The notes: a model not told the origin generated them from the letters alone. A DNA stretch of 64,000 bases from Phenylobacterium glaciei (GCF_016772415.1 NZ_JAGSGD010000001.1:2009501-2073500), one strand, 5' to 3'; positions 52,565 to 62,477 are shown, counted from the first letter of the stretch. Numbers and translations: made by a program.

Positions 52565-52780
52565 TTAGCCTTCCAGCGGCCCGCGGGTGCGACCGCCGCC
52601 GCGGGAGGATTCTCCGCCCTTGCGACCGGCCGAGGCCGCGAGGTCGCGGTCCTTGGCGAAACTGCGTTTTTCACCCGGTACGCTCGCGCCACCCTTGCGG
52701 GCGATCTCGCGCCGGCGCTCGGGGTTCATGGCGGCGAATCCGCGACGGGACTTCGGCTTGGCGTTGGGATCGAGGTCCAT
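52565..52780 (-). CDS. KGG-domain stress-type small protein
   Basis: 71 residues, basic, Gly/Ser/Lys/Arg-rich and disordered. It has two KGG units (IARKGGASVP and AGRKGGESSRGG), as in the con-10/YciG/GsiB-like KGG family of stress-induced proteins. ATG 52780 follows AGCAGGAGC. Lies beside the stress-linked egt gene, but I find no EcfG promoter for it. Confidence 0.85.
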   Translation of the reverse strand: MDLDPNAKPKSRRGFAAMNPERRREIARKGGASVPGEKRSFAKDRDLAASAGRKGGESSRGGGRTRGPLEG

Positions 52781-52989
52781 GGGGTTGCTCCTGCTATGCG
52801 TGCCTTGAGGAGATGCGGGGGGGCTGCATCAACTACGGTTACGCTCAGACAACCCTCAAGGCGCGCCAGAGGTTGCGCGGAAATTTGCGACCTAATCGCG
52901 GCGGGAGCTCTGAAAAGGACCCGAGCCCCAGGCGACGGGCCCGCAGAGCCGCGATCAACAGTCCGGGATGTCCGTTCCCGGACGAACGC

Positions 52990-54345
52990 TTAGAGCGGCA
53001 ACTGGACGCGCGCGGTCAGACCGCCGCCCGGGCGGTTAGCCATGACGACGTCGCCGCCATGGCCCCGGGCTACCGAGCGGACGACCGCCAAGCCGAGACC
53101 GATGCCGCCGGTCTGGCGGCTGCGGGAGGGCTCGCGGCGGTAGAAGGGCTCGAAAACCCGCTCGGCGTCCTCGGGCGGAATGCCGGGCCCGTCGTCCTCG
53201 ATCTCCACATAGGCGCTGGCGCCATCGCGATAGACCCGGGCGCGGGCCCGGCCGCCGAACTTCACGGCGTTCTCCAGCAGGTTGGTGAACAGCCGTCGCA
53301 GGGCGACAGGGTCGCCCTCCAGGATCACCTTGTCGCCGCGCTCCACCTGGGTGTCGCTGCCGGTCTCGGCCATCTCGTCGCAGACGCTTTCCAGCAGGGA
53401 GGAGAGCTCCAGGGGCGTCCGCTCGGCCGGGCCGCTGGCGTCGCGCACGAAGGTCAGGGCCGCGCTGATCATCTCCTCCATCTGGTCCAGGTCGCCGGCC
53501 ATCTTGGCGCGGGCTTCCTCCGGCACGTTCTCGATGCGGAAGCGCAGGCGGGTCAGGGGGGTGCGCAGGTCGTGGGCGATGGCGCCCACCATCGCAGTCC
53601 TGTCCTCGACATAGCGGCGCAGGCGGTCCTGCATCTCGTTGAAGGCGCTGACCGCGATATTGATCTCCGCCGTGCCCTTCAGAGAGACCGGCAGCCGCGT
53701 TCCGCGCGGATCGCGGCCCAACTGCTCGGCGGCGTCGGCGAACAGCTGGAAGGGGTGGGCCAGCCGGCGGGCGAAGGTGTAGGCCACCGGCGCCAGCAGG
53801 GCGGCCGACAGAAGCAGCCACAGCACGATGCGAAGCTGCCAGGGGTCGAGCCCCAGGCGCGGCGTCGGCCGGACCATGTCCCACCGCCCGTCGGCGCGCT
53901 GCACGGCCACGTCGAAGGGGGCGATCAGGAAGTGCTCCTCCTGCTCGCCGCCGTCCCGGGCCATGCGGTCGCGGATGATGCGGAACACCCGACGGTCGGA
54001 GACCGGCATGCGAGACGGCGCGGCGAACACCACCCGGGCCTCGGCCACCCCCAGTTCGCGGGCGAGCTCGGCGCGCATGTTGGGCACCATGCGACCCTCC
54101 ATGGTGGGCGAGGGCGCCCTGTCGACGATCTTCAGTTCCAGGGGCCGGCGTTCGGTCAGGCTGGGCGCTCGGCCCTTGAAGGTCTGCGCCACCTCGCTCA
54201 GCCGGTAGAAGTCGGGCGCGGGCGGCGGCAGGACGAAGATCATCGTCAGGATGATCACCTGCGACGCCACCAGGGTGATGCCGATCAGGGTCAGCAGGCG
54301 GGCGAACAGCGAGGCGGTGGGCCGGCCCGACCAGGGCAGCCTCAT
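52990..54345 (-). CDS. Sensor histidine kinase (EnvZ-like)
   Basis: 451 residues. TM1 (about 16-40), periplasmic domain (about 40-165), TM2 (about 168-190), HAMP, HisKA with AIAHDLRTPLTRLR (phospho-His), HATPase with LLENAVKFG, DDGPGIPPED and GGIGLGLAVVRS. Partner of the response regulator upstream; its ATG overlaps the regulator stop as ATGA. Signal unknown. Confidence 0.9.
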   Translation of the reverse strand: MRLPWSGRPTASLFARLLTLIGITLVASQVIILTMIFVLPPPAPDFYRLSEVAQTFKGRAPSLTERRPLELKIVDRAPSPTMEGRMVPNMRAELARELGVAEARVVFAAPSRMPVSDRRVFRIIRDRMARDGGEQEEHFLIAPFDVAVQRADGRWDMVRPTPRLGLDPWQLRIVLWLLLSAALLAPVAYTFARRLAHPFQLFADAAEQLGRDPRGTRLPVSLKGTAEINIAVSAFNEMQDRLRRYVEDRTAMVGAIAHDLRTPLTRLRFRIENVPEEARAKMAGDLDQMEEMISAALTFVRDASGPAERTPLELSSLLESVCDEMAETGSDTQVERGDKVILEGDPVALRRLFTNLLENAVKFGGRARARVYRDGASAYVEIEDDGPGIPPEDAERVFEPFYRREPSRSRQTGGIGLGLAVVRSVARGHGGDVVMANRPGGGLTARVQLPL

Positions 54346-55082
54346 GTCCGCTTCACCTTGGCGGTGAACATGTAGCCTTCGTTGCGGATTGTGCGGATCA
54401 GGTCGGTGCCGCCGCCACCGTCGTCCAGCTTGCGGCGTAGGCGGCTGATCTGCACGTCGATGGCCCGGTCGAAGGCGTCTGAGTCCGGGCCGCGGGCGAA
54501 GTCGAGAAGCTGGTCGCGGGTCAGCACCCGCTGGGGCCGTTCCACGAAGGCGCGCAGCAGGGAGAACTCGCCCGACGACAGGTTCACCGCAACGCCGGGG
54601 GGCGAGCGCAGTTCGCGCCGCACCAGGTCCAGCCGCCAGCCCGCGAACTCGCAGCCGGCGCCGATGGCATTGGCCTGACCGCGCTGCTCGGCGCGGCGCA
54701 GGACGGCGCGGACCCGGGCCAGCAGTTCGCGGGGATTGCAGGGCTTGGCCAGGTAGTCGTCGGCGCCCAGCTCCAGGCCGACGATGCGGTCGGTGTCCTC
54801 GCCCATGGCCGACAGCATGATGATCGGCGGGCCTTCGCCGCTGAGCCGGCGGGCGATGGACAGGCCGTCCTCGCCCGGCAGCATGACGTCGAGCACGATC
54901 AGGTCGACGGGGCCGCGCTCCAGCGCCTGCTCCATCTCACGCGCGTCCCCGGCGGTCTCGACGAGGTAGCCGTGTTTGCCCAGGAAGTCGGAGACGACGT
55001 CGAGGATGCCCGGGTCGTCGTCGACCATCAGGATGCGGGCGGTCGCGGGGACCTGTTCGGTGCTGGGTTCCATCCGCGCCAT
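54342..55082 (-). CDS. OmpR-family response regulator
   Basis: 246 residues. Receiver with DDDPGI and phospho-Asp in LIVLDVMLPGEDG, Lys in LAKPCNP; C-terminal winged helix with SSGEFSLLRAFVERPQRVLTRDQLLD and VQISRLRRKL. ATG 55082 follows GGAGGGG. First gene of a two-gene operon with the kinase; targets unknown. Confidence 0.92.
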   Translation of the reverse strand: MARMEPSTEQVPATARILMVDDDPGILDVVSDFLGKHGYLVETAGDAREMEQALERGPVDLIVLDVMLPGEDGLSIARRLSGEGPPIIMLSAMGEDTDRIVGLELGADDYLAKPCNPRELLARVRAVLRRAEQRGQANAIGAGCEFAGWRLDLVRRELRSPPGVAVNLSSGEFSLLRAFVERPQRVLTRDQLLDFARGPDSDAFDRAIDVQISRLRRKLDDGGGGTDLIRTIRNEGYMFTAKVKRT

Positions 55083-55126
55083 TTTCAGCCCCTCCCGTAA
55101 CGCACAGATTTCACGGCTGAAACTGG

Positions 55127-55801
55127 CTAATCGCCCGCAAGGACATCGTCGGCGACATAGCCATTGGTCCGCCGCTCGATGCCGAACCGCGACATCGGGC
55201 CGTGACCGGAGACAAAGGCCACATCATCCCCCAACGGCCACAGCTTGCCGGTGATGGAGTCGATCAACTGCTGGAAATTTCCCCTCGGGAAATCGGTACG
55301 GCCGATCGAACCCTGGAACAGCACGTCCCCCACCTGGGCGAAGCGGGCCTCGCGATGGAAGAACACCACATGGCCCGGCGTGTGGCCCGGACAGTGGTAG
55401 ACCTCGAAGCTGGTCTCTCCGAGGGTAACGGTGTCGCCGTCTTCAAGCCAGCGGTCGGGGGTAAAACACTTGGCCTCCGGCATGCCCCACTTGGCGCCGC
55501 TCTCCTCCATCTGGTCGATCCAGAAGGCGTCGTCGCGGTGCGGGCCCTCGATGGGGACCCCGGTGATGGCCTTGAGGTCCGCCGTGCCGCCCGCATGGTC
55601 CAGGTGGCCGTGGGTGATCCAGATCTTCTCCAGGGTCAGGCCGTGGGCCGCCAGGGCGCCCAGCAGGCGCGGCACCTCGCCGCCCGGATCGATGATCGCC
55701 GCCTTCATCGTCTTCACACACCAGACGATGGTGCAGTTCTGCGCCAGGGGGGTGACCGGCGCGATGAGGGCGCGGATGGGGGAGGAGGCGGTCTCGGACA
55801 T
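55127..55801 (-). CDS. MBL-fold metallo-hydrolase (GloB/YcbL-like)
   Basis: 224 residues. Metallo-beta-lactamase fold: THGHLDHAGG (HxHxDH), PGHTPGHV, GDVLFQGSIGRTDFPRG and a final VSGHGP. Close in pattern to the YcbL type glyoxalase II-like hydrolases; thioester substrate inferred. ATG 55801. Confidence 0.85.
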   Translation of the reverse strand: MSETASSPIRALIAPVTPLAQNCTIVWCVKTMKAAIIDPGGEVPRLLGALAAHGLTLEKIWITHGHLDHAGGTADLKAITGVPIEGPHRDDAFWIDQMEESGAKWGMPEAKCFTPDRWLEDGDTVTLGETSFEVYHCPGHTPGHVVFFHREARFAQVGDVLFQGSIGRTDFPRGNFQQLIDSITGKLWPLGDDVAFVSGHGPMSRFGIERRTNGYVADDVLAGD

Positions 55802-55836
55802 GGCGTCAGCATCGGCCCATGTGGCCCATATGAAAA

Positions 55837-55859
55837 GGCCCGGGATGTGATCCCGGGCC
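55837..55859 (-). terminator. Terminator of the amino-acid permease gene
   Basis: Stem GGCCCGGGAT (55837-55846), loop GTG, ATCCCGGGCC (55850-55859). AAAA at 55833-55836 gives the minus-strand T run. Confidence 0.85.
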
Positions 55860-55875
55860 CCTCAGTCTTGGTTGG

Positions 55876-57417
55876 CTAGTGCGAGCCGGGCGGCGGCGCG
55901 CCGGGCATCGGCGGCACCGATTCCGGCGGCGCGTCCGGCGATAGCTCGGGCACCTCCACGATGCCGCGGGCCATGTGGCTGTGGCGGAAACCGTAGAGGA
56001 AGTAGACCACCAGGCCGATGGCCGCCCAGATCACGAACAGCAGCTGGGTTTCCTTCGACAGGCTGAAGAACAGATAGATGCAGCCGGCCGCCGCGAGCGG
56101 GGCCACCAACATCACCGCGGGCGTCCGGAACGGGCGCTTGCGGTCGGGGTCGGTCCTGCGCAGCACCAGCACCGCGATCGCCACCATGGCGAAGGCGAAC
56201 AGGGTGCCGGAGTTGGAAATGTCGGCCAGCACCCCCACCGGGAAGAAGGCGGCGAAGGCGGAGACGAACACCCCGGTGATGATGGTGATGACGTGCGGCG
56301 TCTTGAACTTCGGGTGGACCTTGGACAGCACCTCCGGGAGCAGGCCGTCGCGGCTCATGACGAAGAAGATGCGGGTCTGGCCAAACATCATCATCAGGAT
56401 AACCGAGGGCAGGGCCAGGCCGGCGGCCAGGCCGAGCAGGTTGCCGATCTGAGTCCAGCCGATCTTGCGCAGGGTCCAGGCAAGCGCCTCCTTGGAGCAG
56501 ACCACGTGGTCGGCCGACAGGGCGCCGCAGGCGGCGGTCATCTCGGGGCTGCCGGGACGCAGGCCATGGCCCGCGGCGTCCATCACCGGCTGGGCGCCGA
56601 CGGTGCCGATGACGCCCGAGGCCACCAGGATGTAGAAGATGGTGCAGACGCCGAGCGAGCCGATCAGGCCGATGGGCATGTTCCGCTGCGGATTCTTGGT
56701 CTCCTCAGCCGCCGTCGAGACGGCGTCGAAGCCCACATAGGCGAAGAAGATCGAGGCCGCGGCCGCCGAGATCCCGGCCATGCCGAGCGGGGCGAAGGGT
56801 TCGAAGTTCTCCATCTTGATGACCGGCAGGGCCAGGACGCAGAACAGGGTCAGGGCCGCGACCTTGATGGTCACCAGGAAGGCGTTGACGGCGGCGGACT
56901 CCCGCGTGCCGACGACGAGCAGGGCGGTCACGACAAGAGCGATGGCCGCGGCCGGCAGGTTGACGATCCCGCCGTCCATGGGCCCCAGAACCAGGGCGTT
57001 GGGGATGTCGATGCCGAAGGCGTTCTCGATCAGGCCGACGACATAGCCCGACCAGCCCACAGAAACCGCGCCGGCGGCGACGGCGTATTCCAGGATCAGC
57101 GCCCAGCCGACCATCCAGGCGACCATCTCGCCCATCACCGCGTAGCTGTAGGTGTAGGCGCTGCCCGAAACCGGCACCATGGCCGACATTTCGGAGTAGC
57201 AGAGGGCGGCCACGGCGCAGACGAAGCCCGCGATGACGAAGGCCGCGATCATCCCGGGGCCTGCCTTCTGGGCCGCCTCGGCGGTCAGAACGAAGATCCC
57301 GGTTCCGATAATGGCGCCGATGCCCAGCATGGTCAGCTGGAAGGCCCCAAGGGAGCGGTGCAGTGATTTTTTCTCAGCGGTCGCGAGGATCGCGTCTAGC
57401 GGCTTTACACGCCACAT
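55876..57417 (-). CDS. APC-family amino-acid permease
   Basis: 513 residues with about 12 to 14 hydrophobic segments. APC signatures: GAIIGTGIFVLTA in TM1, FAYVGFDAVSTAAEETKNPQRNMP in the TM6-7 region. Likely a cationic amino-acid transporter (CAT/YfnA-like) of the inner membrane; substrate not fixed. ATG 57417 (MWRVKPL) with GGGAGGG just upstream; the longer frame to 57504 is rejected. Pro-rich C-terminus. Confidence 0.9.
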   Translation of the reverse strand: MWRVKPLDAILATAEKKSLHRSLGAFQLTMLGIGAIIGTGIFVLTAEAAQKAGPGMIAAFVIAGFVCAVAALCYSEMSAMVPVSGSAYTYSYAVMGEMVAWMVGWALILEYAVAAGAVSVGWSGYVVGLIENAFGIDIPNALVLGPMDGGIVNLPAAAIALVVTALLVVGTRESAAVNAFLVTIKVAALTLFCVLALPVIKMENFEPFAPLGMAGISAAAASIFFAYVGFDAVSTAAEETKNPQRNMPIGLIGSLGVCTIFYILVASGVIGTVGAQPVMDAAGHGLRPGSPEMTAACGALSADHVVCSKEALAWTLRKIGWTQIGNLLGLAAGLALPSVILMMMFGQTRIFFVMSRDGLLPEVLSKVHPKFKTPHVITIITGVFVSAFAAFFPVGVLADISNSGTLFAFAMVAIAVLVLRRTDPDRKRPFRTPAVMLVAPLAAAGCIYLFFSLSKETQLLFVIWAAIGLVVYFLYGFRHSHMARGIVEVPELSPDAPPESVPPMPGAPPPGSH

Positions 57418-57542
57418 ATTCCCTCCCAGTCGCGGCGGTCCCCCCGCCGCGCGAATTAAGCTTGCCCGACCGTGCGGTCTGGTTACGGAGCGGTCAAGCG
57501 GCAAGGCTTGGCGTGGCCGCTGGGCGCGGATAGACCCCCTGC

Positions 57543-59978
57543 ATGCTGCCTGTTGAGGAAATCCTGCCTGCCTTGCAGGCGGCGCTGGTGGAAAACACCT
57601 CCGCCGTCCTGGTGGCCCCGCCCGGCGCGGGCAAGACGACCCTGGTTCCCCTACGCCTGCTGGACGCGTCCTGGCTGGCCGGGGCCAAGATCATCATGCT
57701 GGAGCCGCGCCGCCTGGCCGCCCGCGCCGCCGCCGACCGCATGGCCAAGACCCTGGGCGAGCGGGTCGGCGAGACGGTTGGCTATCGCGTGCGGATGCAG
57801 TCGCGCATCTCCGCCCGAACCCGCATCGAGGTGGTGACCGAGGGCGTCTTCAGCCGGATGATTCTCGGCGACCCCACCCTGGAGGGCGTCGGCCTGGTGA
57901 TCTTCGACGAGTTCCACGAGCGCAGCCTGGACGCCGACCTGGGCCTGGCCCTGGCCCGCGACGCCCAGGGCCTGCTGCGCGACGACCTACGCCTGCTCGT
58001 CATGTCGGCCACCCTGGACGGAGCCGCCGTCGCCCGGCTGCTGGACGCGCCGGTGGTGGAGAGTCAGGGCCGCGCCTATCCGGTCGACACCCGCTATCTC
58101 GGCCGCGACGACCGCCAGCGCCTGGAGGACCGGACCGTGCGGGCCGTGGAGCGGGCGCTCGCCGAGGAAACCGGCAGCATCCTGGTCTTCCTGCCGGGCC
58201 AGGGGGAAATCCGCCGCACCGCCGACCTGTTGGCCGAGCGCTTGCGCCGCCCCGAGGTGCTGATCGCGCCCCTCTATGGCGCGCTGGACCCCGCCGAGCA
58301 GGACCGCGCTATCTCGCCGGCCCCGCCGGGCGTGCGCAAAGTTGTATTGGCGAGTTCCATCGCCGAGACCAGCCTGACCATCGAGGGGGTTCGCGTGGTG
58401 ATCGACTCAGGCGTGGCTCGCGTGCCGCGCTTCGATCCCGCCAGCGGCCTGACACGACTGGCCACCGTCCGGGTCAGCCGCGCCGCCGCCGACCAGCGCC
58501 GAGGCCGCGCCGGCCGCACCGAGCCGGGCGTCGCCTACCGCCTCTGGGACGAGGCGGAAACCCGCGCCTTGCCGGCCTATGCCGACCCAGAGATCCTCGA
58601 CGCCGACCTCTCGGGCCTGGCCCTGGATCTCGCCCGCTGGGGGGCGAAGGACGTGGGGGCCATGGCCTTCCTCGACGCCCCGCCCGCCGCCGCCTTCGCC
58701 GAGGCCCGCACCCTTTTGCGACGGCTTGAGGCCCTGACTGACGACGGCGTGCTCACGCCCCATGGCGAGGCTCTGAGCGAGATGCCGCTCGCCCCACGTC
58801 TGGCGCACATGATCCTGAAGGCGGCGGCCACCGGCCAGGCGCCCCGCGCCGCCCGCATCGCCGCCCTGGTCACCGAGCGCAACCTCGGCGGCCGTGACGC
58901 CGACCTGCGCCACCGGCTGGACAGCTTCGAGCGCGACCGCTCGCCCCGCGCCCGTGACGCCAAATCCTTGGCCGATCGCTGGGCAGGCATGGCGGGCCGG
59001 GCCGGGAAGGGGGAGCCCCTGGACGATGGCCTGCTGCTGGCCTTCGCCTATCCCGAGCGCATCGCCAAGGCCCGCGGACCCGCCGGCGAGTTCCAGCTGG
59101 TCAGCGGCCGCGGCGCCTTCGTCGACGCCACCGACGCTCTGGCTCGCGAGAAGTGGCTGGCCATCGCCGAACTGGGCGGCGGTGACCGCCGCGACCGCAT
59201 CCTGCTGGCCGCGCCCCTGGACGAGGCAGAACTGATCAGGGCCTTCGCCGACCAGTTGGTGGTCGAGAGCCGCCTGGAGGAAAGTGGCGGCGGTCGTCTG
59301 CGCGCCAAACAGATCACCCGCCTGGGCCGCCTGACCCTGAGTGAACAGATCGACGAGAACCCCGACCCCAGGCTGATCGCCACCGCCCTGGCCGACCGCG
59401 TGCGCAATGAGGGCCTGAGCGCCCTGACGTGGGGCGCCGCCGCCGAATCCCTGCGGGCGCGGGTCGGCTTCCTGCGCGCCTCCGGCGGGGACTGGCCTGA
59501 TCTGTCGGACGCCGCGCTGCTTGAAAGCCTGGACGACTGGCTGGTCCCGCTGCTGCGGGGCCTGCGGTCCCTGGCCGCGCTGAAACCCGACGCGCTCGAC
59601 GGCGCCTTGCGCGGCCTGATCGCCTGGGACCAGCAGCGCCGCCTCGACGCCGCGGCGCCCCTGCGCTGGACCGCCCCCACCGGCAACGCCTTCACCATCG
59701 ACTACACCGCCGAGAGCGGCCCCCGGGTCGATGTCCGCGTGCAGGAGGTGTTTGGCCTGACCGAGCATCCCACCGTCGCTGGTGGTACGCCGCTCACCCT
59801 GTCGCTGCTGTCGCCCGGCCACCGCCCGGTCCAGACCACCAAGGACCTGCCGGGGTTTTGGAAGGGCTCATGGAAGGACGTCCGCTCCGACATGCGCGGC
59901 CGCTACCCGAAACACGTCTGGCCTGAAGACCCCGCCAACACGCCGCCGACGGCCCGCGCCAAGCCGCGCGGGACCTAG
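57543..59978 (+). CDS. hrpB: ATP-dependent helicase HrpB
   Basis: 811 residues. DEAH-type RNA helicase: Walker A APPGAGKTTLVPL at 28-40, motif II FDEFHERSLD, motif III VMSATLDG, then HA2 and the HrpB C-terminal domain (HPTVAGGTPLTLSLLSPGHRP). ATG 57543. Converges with the SpoU methyltransferase, sharing CTAG 59975-59978. Confidence 0.95.
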   Translation: MLPVEEILPALQAALVENTSAVLVAPPGAGKTTLVPLRLLDASWLAGAKIIMLEPRRLAARAAADRMAKTLGERVGETVGYRVRMQSRISARTRIEVVTEGVFSRMILGDPTLEGVGLVIFDEFHERSLDADLGLALARDAQGLLRDDLRLLVMSATLDGAAVARLLDAPVVESQGRAYPVDTRYLGRDDRQRLEDRTVRAVERALAEETGSILVFLPGQGEIRRTADLLAERLRRPEVLIAPLYGALDPAEQDRAISPAPPGVRKVVLASSIAETSLTIEGVRVVIDSGVARVPRFDPASGLTRLATVRVSRAAADQRRGRAGRTEPGVAYRLWDEAETRALPAYADPEILDADLSGLALDLARWGAKDVGAMAFLDAPPAAAFAEARTLLRRLEALTDDGVLTPHGEALSEMPLAPRLAHMILKAAATGQAPRAARIAALVTERNLGGRDADLRHRLDSFERDRSPRARDAKSLADRWAGMAGRAGKGEPLDDGLLLAFAYPERIAKARGPAGEFQLVSGRGAFVDATDALAREKWLAIAELGGGDRRDRILLAAPLDEAELIRAFADQLVVESRLEESGGGRLRAKQITRLGRLTLSEQIDENPDPRLIATALADRVRNEGLSALTWGAAAESLRARVGFLRASGGDWPDLSDAALLESLDDWLVPLLRGLRSLAALKPDALDGALRGLIAWDQQRRLDAAAPLRWTAPTGNAFTIDYTAESGPRVDVRVQEVFGLTEHPTVAGGTPLTLSLLSPGHRPVQTTKDLPGFWKGSWKDVRSDMRGRYPKHVWPEDPANTPPTARAKPRGT

Positions 59979-60766
59979 GCTGTGGCTGCGTAGATCATGA
60001 CCCCGGTAGCCACCGACAGGTTGAGGCTGTCGGCCCGGCCGCGCATCGGGATCTTGACGTTGACGTCGCACAGCGCCGCCATCTCCGGGGTCAGTCCCTG
60101 CTGCTCGTTGCCCATGAACACCAGGGCCGGCTTGGCGTAGGTGGCTTGGTGGTGGGCCATGGTCGCGGTCAGCAGGGTGCCGATCACCGAGCCGGGCCAC
60201 CGGGCGCGCCAGGCGGCGAAGGCCTCCTCGGTGGCCCGCACGATCGGCACGGCGAAGACCGAGCCCATGGTAGCCCGCACCGCCTCCACCGAGAACGGAT
60301 CGCAGCATTCCCCCACCAGGATCACCGCCCCGCAGCCCGCCGCGTCGGCGGTGCGCACGATGGTCCCCAGGTTGCCCGGGTCGCGCACCCGGTGCAGGGC
60401 GACAAAGCAGGGGGCGGCCGAGGGGGCCAGGGCCTCCAGCGGCATGAAGACCTGATGGAAGACGCCGACCACCGCCTGCGGATTGTCCCGTCGCGACACC
60501 TTGGCGAGAATCTCCTGCGTGACCTCGATCACCTCGCCGCCGCCGGCGCGGGTGGCGGCCATGGCTTGGCGGAGCAGAGGATGGGTGGTTGCCTCGGCGC
60601 CGTACATCAGGATCGCCGGGGCGTGGCCGGTCTCGATGGCCTCGGTGACGATCTTCAGGCCCTCGGCGACGAACAGGCCGGTCTCGTCGCGTTCCTTGCG
60701 CAGGTGCAGGGCGCGGACCGCCTTGACGGTCGGATTGGTCAGGGAGGTGACGGTCCGGTCGCTCAC
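59975..60766 (-). CDS. TrmH/SpoU-family RNA 2'-O-methyltransferase
   Basis: 263 residues. SPOUT fold: LHRVRDPGNLGTIVRTADA, VFMGNEQQGLTPEM, and LNLSVATGVMIY, the three knot motifs. N-terminal substrate-binding domain (SLTNPTVKAVRALHLR, GLFVAEGLKIVTEA). rRNA or tRNA target not fixed. GTG 60766 overlaps the upstream methyltransferase stop as GTGA. Confidence 0.88.
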   Translation of the reverse strand: MSDRTVTSLTNPTVKAVRALHLRKERDETGLFVAEGLKIVTEAIETGHAPAILMYGAEATTHPLLRQAMAATRAGGGEVIEVTQEILAKVSRRDNPQAVVGVFHQVFMPLEALAPSAAPCFVALHRVRDPGNLGTIVRTADAAGCGAVILVGECCDPFSVEAVRATMGSVFAVPIVRATEEAFAAWRARWPGSVIGTLLTATMAHHQATYAKPALVFMGNEQQGLTPEMAALCDVNVKIPMRGRADSLNLSVATGVMIYAATA

Positions 60767-61665
60767 GGCGCCCACCGGGCATAGAAGGACATGCCGATCT
60801 GGCGTTCGCCATCCTGCTGCACCAGGGCCAGTTCGCCCCATTCGATACGCCCGCCGCGATCCTTCAGCTTCTCCGACAGCAGGCCGGCTAGAGCCGCGCC
60901 GGAGATGCGCTCGGCATAGGCGTTCAGCAGCAGAAATTCCGCCTTATCCGAAAGTAGTTCGGCACATAGGGTCGAAAGCTCAGGCAAATTCTCAAACAGT
61001 TTCCAGACTTCGCCATCCGGCCCGCGGCCGTATTTCGGCGGATCGAGGATGATGCCTTCGTATTTCGAGCCGCGACGAACCTCGCGCTGCACGTAGCGGC
61101 GCGCGTCCTCGCAGATCCAACGGATCGGTTTGTCGGCCAGGCCCGAGGCCTCGGCGTTCTCGCGGGCCCAGCCGATGGCCTTCTTCGAGGCGTCCACATG
61201 GGTCACCGCCGCGCCGGCCGCCGCGCAGACCAGGCTGGCCACGCCGGTATAGCCGAACAGGTTCAGCACCCTGGGCTGGCCTTCCGCCGCGCGGACCTTC
61301 TGATCCAGCCACGCCCAGTTGGCCGCCTGCTCGGGGAAGAAGGCCAGGTGGCGGAAGGCGGTGAAGCGAGCCTTGAAGTTCACGTCCTGCCAGGAGAGCG
61401 GCCAGGTGTCCTTCGGCTGCTCGCGGAACCGCCAGCGGCCGGCGTCCTCCTCGTCGGTGGGATCGAACACCGCGTCGGCATTGGCCCAGACGCCCTCGCT
61501 CAGCGAGGGCGTCCACAGGCACTGGGGCTCGGGCCGCACCACGGAATAGCGGCCGTAGCGCTCCAGCTTGCGTCCGTTGCCGCTATCGATCAGGGCGTAG
61601 TCGCCCCAGCCGGTGGTGCGCATGACGCCGGGGGCTTCGGCCACGGTGGGGGCAGGCTTGCTCAT
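60763..61665 (-). CDS. Class I SAM-dependent methyltransferase (RlmI/RlmK-like)
   Basis: 300 residues. Motif I LNLFGYTGVASL, VDASKKAIGWARENAEASGL, and the catalytic-loop ILDPPKYGRG, typical of rRNA m5C/m2G methyltransferases of the RlmI type, but without a PUA domain. ATG 61665 (MSKPAPTV); the upstream Arg/Pro-rich extension is not supported. Coupled to the SpoU gene. Confidence 0.85.
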   Translation of the reverse strand: MSKPAPTVAEAPGVMRTTGWGDYALIDSGNGRKLERYGRYSVVRPEPQCLWTPSLSEGVWANADAVFDPTDEEDAGRWRFREQPKDTWPLSWQDVNFKARFTAFRHLAFFPEQAANWAWLDQKVRAAEGQPRVLNLFGYTGVASLVCAAAGAAVTHVDASKKAIGWARENAEASGLADKPIRWICEDARRYVQREVRRGSKYEGIILDPPKYGRGPDGEVWKLFENLPELSTLCAELLSDKAEFLLLNAYAERISGAALAGLLSEKLKDRGGRIEWGELALVQQDGERQIGMSFYARWAP

Positions 61666-61847
61666 GTCCTTGGCCTTACCCGTTCCGCCCGCGCGGCGTC
61701 CAGTCGGGCGGTGGCCGGCGGGGGTGGACGGTGTGGAAGAGCGGGTATGGCGCACGCCGCCTTGATGCCGCATTGTTACAGGTCTGACTTGCGCGGCCGC
61801 CGGATTTGGTTTCCGCTGCAAGCTGTTCGGATGACGAAAGGATTCCC

Positions 61848-62477
61848 GTGACGACGGCAGTGACCACGAGGCGCTCGGCGCGCAAGCCTAAGGGCGATGG
61901 CCACCTTCGCAGGGCGGAAATCCTTGAGGCCGCGGAACGCATCTTCGTGGCCGAGGGCTATGAGGGCGCCACGATCCGCAAGATCGCCGACGAGGTCGGG
62001 GTCTCCTCCACCGCCCTCTACATGCATTTCCCCGACAAGGGCGGCATTCTGCTGGAGATCTGCGAGCGGACCATCATCCAGCTCCTGGAGCGCAACGCCG
62101 CCATCGCCGCCAAGCCGCTGGACGCCGTGACCCGCGTCAAGCTGATGCTCGACTCCTATATGCGCTGGGGTTTCGAGCACCCGAACGCCTATCTGCTTGT
62201 GTTCGCCGGGGTTCACCCCGTATCGACCGTCTGGCACGAAGGCACGGCGGACATGGGCGCGCGATGCTACGAAATCTTCAGCGGCGCGGTGCGCGAGATC
62301 GCGGCCGAGGGGCGGCTGCGGAGCGGCACTGGCGACAGCGCGGCCCAGGCGCTCTGGGCGGCCTGCCATGGCGTGGTGGCCCTGATGACCGGCCGTCCGA
62401 ACTTCGCCTGGGCGCCGGTGGACGAGGTGATCGAGGTCACCCTGGACGGCCTGATGCACGGCCTCGTCGTCGACTGA
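61848..62477 (+). CDS. TetR-family transcriptional regulator
   Basis: 209 residues. HTH: RRAEILEAAERIFVAEGYEGATIRKIADEVGVSSTALYMHFPDKGGIL, a full TetR DNA-binding domain; C-terminal ligand domain of the TetR_C_33-like type. GTG 61848 follows AAAGGA; a codon at 61806 is possible. The end overlaps the next gene in CTGA, so they are likely co-translated. Target may be the importer. Confidence 0.85.
   Translation: MTTAVTTRRSARKPKGDGHLRRAEILEAAERIFVAEGYEGATIRKIADEVGVSSTALYMHFPDKGGILLEICERTIIQLLERNAAIAAKPLDAVTRVKLMLDSYMRWGFEHPNAYLLVFAGVHPVSTVWHEGTADMGARCYEIFSGAVREIAAEGRLRSGTGDSAAQALWAACHGVVALMTGRPNFAWAPVDEVIEVTLDGLMHGLVVD

Noticed and set aside
52781-52989. EcfG-type promoter for the KGG gene
   Set aside because: GGAAC-N16/17-CGTT was looked for on the minus strand and is not present; one GGAAC at 52978-52974 has no CGTT at the right spacing.
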